Source: Clostridiaceae bacterium (lineage in GTDB: Bacteria > Bacillota > Clostridia > UMGS1883 > JAAYMJ01). Taken from it: a DNA stretch of 6,921 nucleotides. The notes beneath the pieces are model-generated. The model was not told where the DNA came from. It was given only the letters and a program-made list of their open reading frames with translations, and ran no database searches. Location of the stretch: NCBI GenBank assembly GCA_012521455.1, contig JAAYMJ010000042.1, forward strand, positions 1 through 6,921, written 5' to 3'. A program made the position numbers and the translations under genes. Numbering within the stretch: the first letter of the stretch is position 1; every line of letters begins with the position of its first letter. Shown here one piece after another: positions 1 to 4,899 of this stretch.

Positions 1-219
1 AAGATGAACTTGCGGCTTTTTCCAAAGAAGGAAGCTCAACGCCCATATTCAAAAAAATCTGATACTTTCGCCCTTTAAGCCTGAATTGCTGCGTAGGGTT
101 TGCAAGAAGTAAAATAAACTAAGACTAAAAATCCGGCTTTTGAATTTTAAACTTATGCAATTGAATAAAATTATTTTAAAACTTGGAAAGAGAGGGTTCA
201 AAATAAGTTTGCAGCAACC

Positions 220-250
220 TTGGCAAAAAGAGCGCGGGTTATGCTATATT
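220..250 (+). promoter_or_regulatory. Possible rightward promoter
   Basis: TTGGCA (220-225) lies 19 bases from TATATT (245-250), and the -10 is preceded by TGC, an extended -10 arrangement. Each hexamer matches the sigma-A consensus at 5 of 6 positions, but the spacer is longer than ideal. A transcript would run into the 3' end of spoIID in antisense. No gene follows on the plus strand, so this may be a chance match. Confidence 0.25.
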
Positions 251-290
251 ATAACGTCAAACATTATGCAATAATATTGAGTACAATTTA

Positions 291-319
291 ATTTTAATAG
301 ATTGCATTGTTTTTGTCAA
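291..319 (-). promoter_or_regulatory. Strong sigma-A-type promoter, reading leftward
   Basis: On the minus strand, TTGACA (319-314) is separated by exactly 17 bases from TAAAAT (296-291). This is a perfect -35 and a 5-of-6 -10 at the optimal spacing. Transcription would start near 284 and run towards the left edge, away from spoIID, which lies upstream on the same strand. No product is identifiable within the window. The -35 sits in the loop and right arm of the inverted repeat at 302-333. The match is clear, but promoter-like sequences also arise by chance in A+T-rich DNA. Confidence 0.5.
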
Positions 320-333
320 GAAAAATAATGCAA
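302..333. repeat. Inverted repeat beyond the spoIID stop
   Basis: TTGCATT (302-308) and AATGCAA (327-333) form the ends of a 13-pair stem. It continues through a T5/A5 segment, with one G-T wobble at 309/326, to a 6-base loop (315-320). It lies 16 bases beyond the spoIID stop codon. It is too A+T-rich to be a strong intrinsic terminator. It overlaps the -35 of the leftward promoter, so a protein-binding operator is another reading. Confidence 0.4.
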
Positions 334-348
334 AAATTTATATAAAAA

Positions 349-1440
349 TTAATAATATTTGTTGTCATTTTTTACCACATCCACATTGGTGTAGTATACC
401 TTCAGGATTTCATCATATTTTTTCCCCTCTTTTGCCAGCTCATTTGCCCCGTTTTGGCTCATTCCCACCCCGTGGCCGTAGCCCTTTACCGTAAAAGTCA
501 CTTTATCCCCGTTAAAGCTAATGGTAAAGCAGTGGCTTTTTAAGTTAAAAATACTTCTGATTTGTGTACCCTTAAAATCCACGCCGCCGATATTTATGGT
601 TTTAACCGCCCCCGCGTCGGTTAAAATTGGGCTTTTTACATCCGCAGGGCTTTGGATATTGGCGTCGGGATTGAAATTTTTAATTCTTTGGCAAAAATCG
701 TCAAATGTAAAGGTGGCGTAGCTTACTTGGTTGTCATAGGGGCTGTCCACACTTAAAAGATAGGGGTAGTACCCTCCCCAGACATCGTGGGCGTTTTCGG
801 TTTTTCCGTGGCTTTGGGAGTGAAAAACCGCCAAAATTGGCTCGTTGTTGTAAACAATGATTTCATCCTGCGTGGCTTTTACGGCTTCTTGGATTTTAGA
901 CCAGTACTCGTCAAAATTGTCACCGAATTTTGCTTTTGCGTCTTCTAAACTAATGTATGCCTTACAGTGGGTGTAATCGGTGCAGACCGCCGCCCCTTTG
1001 TGTTCAGGGGGGTAATTTCCCGAAAGCATTTTATTTACAATATAAGTCCTTGCCGCGACAGCCTGCGCCTTTAGCGCTTCCATCTCAAAACTTGCCGGCA
1101 TTTCGGCCGCCACCACATGCACAAGGTATTCTTCCAAATCAAATTCTTTGACAACATCCTCATGCTTTATATAAACCAAAACCTTTGTTGGATAATCCTC
1201 CTGCTCTGCAAAAGCTTCAACCGTGGTTTCTTCTTCTTGCTGGTTTTGGGCGTTTATTACATTTTCAATGGAAGTATTTTCTATATTTGGAAACCGCAAA
1301 ACCACAACCGCAGGCAAAACCGTCAAGGTTATGATGAAAAAACCTATCAAAAACCCCAGCTGTTTCGTAAAACCACCCCCAAAACTAAAATGTAAATTTT
1401 TTATAAAAAAATTATAAACATCTGCTTTTTCAAAAATCAT
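349..1440 (-). CDS. spoIID: Stage II sporulation protein D (SpoIID/LytB family lytic transglycosylase)
   Basis: In B. subtilis, SpoIID is a membrane-anchored lytic transglycosylase that cleaves glycan strands and works with SpoIIP and SpoIIM to drive engulfment of the forespore. Seen here, numbering from the ATG at 1440-1438 (363 residues): one membrane segment at about 28-48; an acidic, low-complexity linker; the family block VVAAEMPASFEMEALKAQAV with the catalytic Glu at 113; His147, Cys153 and Cys159 spaced 6 and 6 apart, like the zinc site of C. difficile SpoIID; the SHGKTENAHDVWGG segment; and the C-terminal GYGHGVGMSQNGAN motif at 320-333. The open frame extends to 1638 but would then overlap citrate synthase, and its first 66 residues are Phe/Lys-rich translated spacer. 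The ATG at 1440 has no Shine-Dalgarno sequence. An in-frame ACG at 1368-1366, behind a strong one, gives 339 residues with the catalytic Glu at 89, close to B. subtilis (343 residues, Glu88). I favour 1368 as the true start. The family call is secure; the start is not. Confidence 0.93.
   Translation of the reverse strand: MIFEKADVYNFFIKNLHFSFGGGFTKQLGFLIGFFIITLTVLPAVVVLRFPNIENTSIENVINAQNQQEEETTVEAFAEQEDYPTKVLVYIKHEDVVKEFDLEEYLVHVVAAEMPASFEMEALKAQAVAARTYIVNKMLSGNYPPEHKGAAVCTDYTHCKAYISLEDAKAKFGDNFDEYWSKIQEAVKATQDEIIVYNNEPILAVFHSQSHGKTENAHDVWGGYYPYLLSVDSPYDNQVSYATFTFDDFCQRIKNFNPDANIQSPADVKSPILTDAGAVKTINIGGVDFKGTQIRSIFNLKSHCFTISFNGDKVTFTVKGYGHGVGMSQNGANELAKEGKKYDEILKVYYTNVDVVKNDNKYY
1373..1380 (-). 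promoter_or_regulatory. Shine-Dalgarno sequence that points to an ACG start for spoIID
   Basis: The minus strand reads GGGGGTGG at 1380-1373, a close match to the anti-Shine-Dalgarno complement GGAGGTGA. Seven bases separate the G5 core from ACG at 1368-1366, which is in frame with SpoIID. No ATG, GTG or in-frame TTG lies at a usable distance: the next TTG (1350-1348) is 25 bases from the core. The ACG would begin a peptide reading (M)KQLGFLIGFF, a normal start for a membrane-anchored protein. Confidence 0.55.
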
Positions 1441-1624
1441 TTTTTCAAAAAAGGGTTTTAAAAAAATAATTTTTGAAACATGTCCTATTAATATATATAA
1501 GAATTTAGCAGGAAATAGAACAAATTTTGTTAATTTAAAAACAAAAAACAGCTTGTAAAGTGCTTGTTTAAATGGTAAAATATTAAATAACTCATTTTTG
1601 GAAAATAAGAATAGGGGGGATAAT
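1441..1624. other. Divergent A+T-rich spacer between spoIID and citrate synthase
   Basis: This spacer separates the minus-strand spoIID from the plus-strand citrate synthase. It is very rich in A and T runs, and the Phe/Lys/Leu-rich peptide it encodes in the spoIID frame looks like translated non-coding DNA. It contains the likely citrate synthase promoter and ribosome-binding site. A spoIID promoter, expected to use sigma-E, could not be assigned with confidence. A perfect TATAAT is present on the minus strand at 1416-1411, inside the proposed N-terminal extension, but it lacks a good -35. Confidence 0.6.
1553..1581 (+). promoter_or_regulatory. Likely sigma-A promoter of citrate synthase
   Basis: TTGTAA (1553-1558) and TAAAAT (1576-1581) are 17 bases apart, matching consensus at 4 of 6 and 5 of 6 positions. 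TGG directly before the -10 gives an extended -10 (TGn). The start would be near 1588, leaving a leader of about 37 bases that contains the G-rich ribosome-binding site at 1613-1620. Confidence 0.5.
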
Positions 1625-2977
1625 ATGTTGCAAAACAATCCAACATTTCAAAAGCTGGCGGCGCAAGCAAAAAAAGATGTCTACACCATTCCACTTGAGC
1701 TATACCGCTTATATAACGTAAAGAGAGGACTCAGAAATGAAGACGGGACCGGCGTTTTAGTTGGGCTTACGAATATTGGCGCGGTGCACGGGTACATAGT
1801 AAGCGAAGGCGAAAAAGAAGCTGTGCCCGGGCAGTTATTTTACCGTGGAATAGATGTGCAGGACATAGTTAATGCCTGCATAAAAGAGGACAGGCATGGC
1901 TTTGAGGAAATAATATATTTGTTGCTGTTCGGAAGACTTCCCAAACAAGAGGAGCTTGATGAATTTACAAAACTTTTAATCAGCCTAAGAAGCCTACCTG
2001 AAAACTTCACCGAGGACATGATATTAAAGGCTCCCAGTAAATCCATCATGAATAAACTGGCGCGCTGCGTTTTAGCGTCATATTCCTATGACGATAACCC
2101 TGATGACACTTCCTTTGAAAACGTACTCCGCCAGGTCATAGAATTAATCGCAAGGTTTCCAGCCATGGTGGCTTATTCCTATCAGGCATACAGGCACTAT
2201 TACCACAAGGAAAGCCTTGTAATCCACCCGCCCAGTGACACATTGGATACCGCTTGCAATTTCCTTCAAATGATCAGGTCTGACAGATGTTACTCAAAAC
2301 TTGAAGCGGATACATTGGACTTATTATTAATCCTTCACGCCGAACACGGCGGCGGTAATAACTCCGCCTTTGCAACCCACGTTATTGCCTCCACAGGCAC
2401 GGACACCTATTCAGCAATCGCCGCGGCGGTTGGCTCCCTAAAAGGCCCAAAACACGGCGGCGCGAATGAACGGGTTATGTCAATGATGGAAGATATAAAA
2501 AGAAATGTGAAGGACTGGTCAAACGAAAAGGAAGTTGCCGACTACATTGTAAAAATCCTAAGGAAGGAAGCTTTCGACAGGTCAGGTCTTGTTTACGGAA
2601 TGGGCCATGCGGTTTACACATTAAGCGACCCAAGGGCCGTAATGCTAAAAGAAAAAGCAAGGCAGCTTGCGAAAGACAAGAACATGGAAGAAGAATTCCA
2701 TTTGTATGAACTAATCGAAAAGCTAACACCCGGTTTATTTAAGGAAGTTAAAAATGACTCCAAAATCATATGCGCCAACGTGGACTTTTATTCAGGCTTT
2801 GTTTATAAAATGCTAAATATGCCTGAAGAACTATATACACCGCTTTTCGCGATTTCAAGAATTGCGGGCTGGAGCGCCCACTTGCTTGAAGAAATCGTGG
2901 CAGGGCAGAGAATTATGCGACCGGCGTATAAATCCATCGCTAAAAAAAGCGAATATGTCAACATAAAAGACAGATGA
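1625..2977 (+). CDS. Citrate synthase (clostridial citrate/2-methylcitrate synthase type)
   Basis: Condenses acetyl-CoA with oxaloacetate to citrate in the cytoplasm, the entry step of the TCA or glutamate-forming pathway. The protein has 450 residues. All catalytic elements are visible: an oxaloacetate-binding segment LHAEHGGGNNS with His238 and His241; the first catalytic His277 in GPKHGGAN; the second, His328, in GMGHAVYTLSDPR, with a substrate-binding Arg337; and the catalytic Asp387 in ANVDFYSG. The N-terminal part carries the clostridial-type blocks VKRGLRNEDGTGVLVGLT, FYRGIDVQDIV and GFEEIIYLLLFGRLP. The start is the ATG at 1625, five bases after a GGGGGG Shine-Dalgarno sequence. An in-frame TTG at 1598 lies upstream of that site and is rejected. 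The gene appears monocistronic, with its own promoter and terminator. A methylcitrate or Re-type function is less likely: Re-citrate synthase belongs to an unrelated family, but 2-methylcitrate activity cannot be excluded from sequence alone. Confidence 0.95.
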   Translation: MLQNNPTFQKLAAQAKKDVYTIPLELYRLYNVKRGLRNEDGTGVLVGLTNIGAVHGYIVSEGEKEAVPGQLFYRGIDVQDIVNACIKEDRHGFEEIIYLLLFGRLPKQEELDEFTKLLISLRSLPENFTEDMILKAPSKSIMNKLARCVLASYSYDDNPDDTSFENVLRQVIELIARFPAMVAYSYQAYRHYYHKESLVIHPPSDTLDTACNFLQMIRSDRCYSKLEADTLDLLLILHAEHGGGNNSAFATHVIASTGTDTYSAIAAAVGSLKGPKHGGANERVMSMMEDIKRNVKDWSNEKEVADYIVKILRKEAFDRSGLVYGMGHAVYTLSDPRAVMLKEKARQLAKDKNMEEEFHLYELIEKLTPGLFKEVKNDSKIICANVDFYSGFVYKMLNMPEELYTPLFAISRIAGWSAHLLEEIVAGQRIMRPAYKSIAKKSEYVNIKDR

Positions 2978-3013
2978 AACAAAGATTTTTACATATCACT
3001 TCTTCCCAAAAGT

Positions 3014-3036
3014 GCTTTAGGATTTATCTTAAAGCT
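3014..3036. repeat. Left copy of a 23-base hairpin-forming direct repeat
   Basis: GCTTTAGGAT, a TT loop and ATCTTAAAGC form a 10-pair hairpin with one G-U pair at 3014-3035. The 23 bases at 3014-3036 match 3248-3270 at 22 positions. Unlike the right copy, no T tract follows (TCAGCG instead), so this copy is not a canonical terminator. It lies 37 bases after the citrate synthase stop. Confidence 0.7.
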
Positions 3037-3037
3037 C

Positions 3038-3058
3038 AGCGTATCGGCCAAATACGCT
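3038..3058. repeat. 7-pair inverted repeat
   Basis: AGCGTAT (3038-3044) and ATACGCT (3052-3058) form a perfect 7-pair stem with a 7-base loop (CGGCCAA). It abuts the left direct repeat and the larger terminator-like hairpin that starts at 3059. It is the first of the stacked inverted repeats filling this spacer. Confidence 0.6.
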
Positions 3059-3092
3059 CAAACAAAAGCCCGGGATTCAGGGCTTTTGTTTG
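3059..3092 (+). terminator. Strong hairpin, likely citrate synthase terminator (symmetrical)
   Basis: CAAACAAAAGCCC (3059-3071) pairs perfectly over 13 bases with GGGCTTTTGTTTG (3080-3092) across an 8-base loop. A GGGC core followed by TTTTGTTTG resembles an intrinsic terminator. The flanking A-rich and T-rich arms mean that it would work in either direction. It lies about 80 bases after the citrate synthase stop. It may equally be one module of the folded repeat element around it. Confidence 0.6.
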
Positions 3093-3096
3093 AAAA

Positions 3097-3136
3097 CAAG
3101 GGCTAACGCTTTGCGGCGCTGCCGCGCCAGCCCTTG
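3097..3136. repeat. G+C-rich inverted repeat
   Basis: CAAGGGCT (3097-3104) pairs with AGCCCTTG (3129-3136), 8 pairs. The stem can extend through GGCGC (3115-3119) with GCGCC (3124-3128), leaving a 10-base bulge on the left arm and a TGCC loop. An alternative inner stem is GCGGC/GCCGC (3113-3117 with 3121-3125). The local G+C content is far above that of the other spacers in this window. Confidence 0.65.
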
Positions 3137-3246
3137 CAAGGTGTGGTTTTCGGGGCACATGTACCAAAAAACCGCGGGATTTAGTGGAAAGGGCTTTGCC
3201 CCTGAAAACCCCAAAACAATCTAATACGCAGTTTGTCTGCATTCTG

Positions 3247-3275
3247 AGCTTTAGGATTTATCCTAAAGCTTTTTT
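3247..3275 (+). terminator. Intrinsic terminator ahead of the ger operon (right direct-repeat copy)
   Basis: AGCTTTAGGA (3247-3256) and TCCTAAAGCT (3261-3270) form a perfect 10-pair stem with a 4-base loop, followed by a run of six T (3270-3275). This is a standard Rho-independent terminator on the plus strand. It insulates gerAA from read-through out of citrate synthase. It is also the right-hand copy of the repeat at 3014-3036, with one change (C for T at 3262) that perfects the stem. Confidence 0.75.
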
Positions 3276-3290
3276 GTTTGCTTTATAAAT

Positions 3291-3320
3291 TGAATATAAC
3301 AAAAATTTAGCGGAAAAATA
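3291..3320 (+). promoter_or_regulatory. Candidate sigma-G promoter of the ger operon
   Basis: TGAATA (3291-3296) matches the sigma-G -35 exactly. Seventeen bases later AAAAATA (3314-3320) matches the sigma-G -10 (CATACTA) only at 4 of 7 positions. The start would be near 3327, giving a leader of about 26 bases that contains the GGTGGG ribosome-binding site at 3341-3346. Forespore sigma-G control is established for B. subtilis ger operons. The position fits well but the -10 is weak. Confidence 0.4.
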
Positions 3321-3352
3321 AAAACAAAGAAATATTTGGCGGTGGGATAAAT

Positions 3353-4891
3353 ATGAAAGGGTTTTTTCGCAAGTTTAATTTCACAACACAACTTGAGGGA
3401 CAAAAAAGGAGAAAAGAACTAATCAGCGCAAATGTGGATGAAAACGTGGACAAATTCAAAAAAATTACCAACAACAGCGCGGATTTCATATACAGGTCCT
3501 TAAAATTTAACGGGAAAAAAGTGGTGCTAATTTATATCAACGGGTTTGTAGACAGCAAAGAAATCGGCGAAAACGTTGTAAACCCGATTCAAAAAAACAA
3601 GGATAAAGATATAAAGCTAAAAGATGTCATAAATGTGGGAAACATTCAGGACACCAACGACTTTTATGAAATGGTTGACGAAGTTTTGTCAGGCAAAACC
3701 GCTGTTTTGCAAGAAGGGGAAAAACTGGTACTTTTAGTTGACTGTTTTTCATATAACAAAAGAAGCGTAACCGAGCCTTTAACCGAGCTTGTGGTAAAGG
3801 GGCCGAGGGAAGCCTTCACCGAAAGCATACTGACAAATGTGGCGCTAATCAGAAAGAGGATAAAAAGCCCCAATTTAGTCTTTGAAAACTACACAATAGG
3901 AAGAGAAACCAGAACCAGTGTCTCCCTTTGCTATTTAAAAGGCATTGCCAGGGATAGCTTAGTAGATGATATAAAAAACAAGCTCCGAGAAATTGAAACC
4001 GACTCAATTATTGATAGCGGGTACATTGAGCAGTTTTTAGACCAAAACCCCTTATCCATTTTCCCCACAATTTCATACACGGAAAAACCTGACGTGGCGG
4101 CGGGAAAAATCCTGGAAGGAAGGTGTGCCATAGTTGTTGACGGCTCACCCCAGGTTTTAACCCTTCCCATGTTTTTTATTGAAGCCTTCCAAGCCGCGGA
4201 AGACTACTACATCCGCCCCCTTTATGCTTTAATTGCGCGGAATTTGAGGATGCTGGCCTTTGTAGTAAGCGTGCTTTCGCCTGCGTTTTATGTGGCGCTT
4301 ACAACATACCATCAGGAACTTTTGCCCACAACGCTTCTTTTTACCATTGCCTCAACCCGTGAAGGTTTGCCCTTCCCGGGGATGTTTGAAATCATGATAA
4401 TGCTTGTGGTTTATGAGATATTAAGGGAAGCGGGAATCAGAATGCCCAGGACAATCGGGCCCGCTATTTCCATCGTAGGCGCGCTGGTATTGGGTGAAAC
4501 CGCGGTTAACGCGGGCGTTGTAGGACCCGCGGTTTTAATTATCGTGGCTTTCAGCGCTGTTGCAAGCTTTGTGGTTCCGCAGCTTGTGGACACGGGGTTT
4601 TATATAAGGTTTCTTCTCTTGATTTTAGGCGCGGGTTTAGGATTGTACGGCATAATCATCGGGATTTTGGGCCTTTTAATTCATTTGAGCACATTAAGAA
4701 CTTTCGGCGTTCCATATTTATCCCCAATCGCGCCCTTTAGTTACCACAACAACAAGGATACATTCATACGGGTCCCGCTTTATTTAATGAAGCGAAGGCC
4801 CGACCATTTAGCAGGTGAAAACAAAATAAGAAGCGGCTTTTCCAAAAAATATGTTAAAGAAAAGCTAAGCGACAACAACTATCAAAAATAG
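3353..4891 (+). CDS. gerAA: Spore germinant receptor A subunit (GerA/GerKA family)
   Basis: Integral A subunit of the nutrient germinant receptor in the spore inner membrane. With the B and C subunits it senses germinants and triggers release of ions and dipicolinate. The protein has 512 residues, slightly longer than B. subtilis GerAA (about 480). Residues 1-270 form the soluble N-terminal region with family blocks YINGFVDSKEIGENVVNPI (61-79), GRETRTSVSLCYLKGIA (183-199), FPTISYTEKPD (237-247) and EGRCAIVVDGSP (255-266). Residues 299-446 hold about five hydrophobic segments, with EDYYIRP (283-289), TREGLPFPGMFEIMIM (335-350) and the conserved LREAGIRMP...GPAISIVGALVLGETAV (357-385). A basic tail follows. 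The start is the ATG six bases after GGTGGG, and the N-terminus is normal for the family. It is the first gene of a gerAA-gerAC-D-gerAB operon. Its TAG stop (4889-4891) overlaps the ribosome-binding site of the next gene, suggesting translational coupling. Ligand specificity and which paralogous receptor this is cannot be read from the sequence. Confidence 0.95.
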   Translation: MKGFFRKFNFTTQLEGQKRRKELISANVDENVDKFKKITNNSADFIYRSLKFNGKKVVLIYINGFVDSKEIGENVVNPIQKNKDKDIKLKDVINVGNIQDTNDFYEMVDEVLSGKTAVLQEGEKLVLLVDCFSYNKRSVTEPLTELVVKGPREAFTESILTNVALIRKRIKSPNLVFENYTIGRETRTSVSLCYLKGIARDSLVDDIKNKLREIETDSIIDSGYIEQFLDQNPLSIFPTISYTEKPDVAAGKILEGRCAIVVDGSPQVLTLPMFFIEAFQAAEDYYIRPLYALIARNLRMLAFVVSVLSPAFYVALTTYHQELLPTTLLFTIASTREGLPFPGMFEIMIMLVVYEILREAGIRMPRTIGPAISIVGALVLGETAVNAGVVGPAVLIIVAFSAVASFVVPQLVDTGFYIRFLLLILGAGLGLYGIIIGILGLLIHLSTLRTFGVPYLSPIAPFSYHNNKDTFIRVPLYLMKRRPDHLAGENKIRSGFSKKYVKEKLSDNNYQK

Positions 4892-4899
4892 GGGGTGAT
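4891..4899 (+). promoter_or_regulatory. Shine-Dalgarno sequence that points to an ATA start for gerAC
   Basis: GGGGGTGAT is a near-perfect anti-Shine-Dalgarno complement and begins on the last base of the gerAA stop codon. The G5 core (4891-4895) is 8 bases from an in-frame ATA at 4904-4906. The only standard start nearby is a GTG at 4895-4897 inside this site itself, with no G-rich sequence ahead of it. The site therefore appears to serve the ATA rather than the GTG. Confidence 0.6.

Larger units (their letters stand above)
1..348. other. Left-edge intergenic region with no convincing gene
   Basis: I see no gene I can support here. Positions 1-118 are open on the minus strand (39 codons after a TAG at 119-121, running off the left edge), with an ATG at 46-44. 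No Shine-Dalgarno sequence precedes that ATG, so it could be an N-terminus starting near the edge or chance. On the plus strand one frame enters from the left and stops at a TGA (60-62) after 19 codons, and another reaches a TAA at 110-112. These readings compete and none is recognisable. The remainder is A+T-rich and holds two promoter-like sequences and an inverted repeat, listed separately. No tRNA or rRNA signature was seen. Confidence 0.6.
3037..3247. repeat. G+C-rich folded intergenic block, candidate dispersed repeat element
   Basis: Between the two 23-base direct repeats lies about 210 bases unlike the surrounding A+T-rich spacer DNA. It is packed with inverted repeats: 3038-3058, 3059-3092, 3097-3136, GGTTTT with AAAACC (about 3144-3172), GGGCTTTGCCC (about 3190-3200) and GCAG/CTGC (3228-3240). 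A 68-codon minus-strand open frame covers the block, but it has no ribosome-binding site and is cut up by the palindromes, so I treat it as non-coding. The structure suggests a non-autonomous, palindrome-rich repeat inserted between citrate synthase and the ger operon. A structured RNA is the main alternative. Only a genome-wide copy count could decide. Confidence 0.45.

Noticed and set aside
1411..1416. TATAAT on the minus strand as a spoIID promoter
   Set aside because: A perfect hexamer, but with no acceptable -35 at 16-18 bases, and spoIID is expected to use sigma-E. A chance match in A+T-rich DNA is likely.
957..1417. Plus-strand open frames across the spoIID gene
   Set aside because: Antisense shadows of the conserved SpoIID frame, with no recognisable product.
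1598..1624. TTG start giving citrate synthase nine extra residues
   Set aside because: The TTG precedes the G6 Shine-Dalgarno sequence that serves the ATG at 1625 and has none of its own.
1441..1638. Full upstream extension of the spoIID reading frame to 1638
   Set aside because: It overlaps the start of citrate synthase, encodes a Phe/Lys/Leu-rich peptide typical of translated A+T-rich spacer, and exceeds the family length.
2475..2729. 84-codon minus-strand open frame inside citrate synthase
   Set aside because: Shadow frame of a well-conserved enzyme, with no ribosome-binding site.
3036..3242. 68-codon minus-strand open frame in the citrate synthase to gerAA spacer
   Set aside because: No ribosome-binding site, and it lies entirely within overlapping palindromes. 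Better explained as a non-coding repeat element.
3037..3247. CRISPR array or integron attC site as explanation for the palindromic block
   Set aside because: There are no regularly spaced direct repeats and no integrase or cas gene. The hairpins all differ in sequence.
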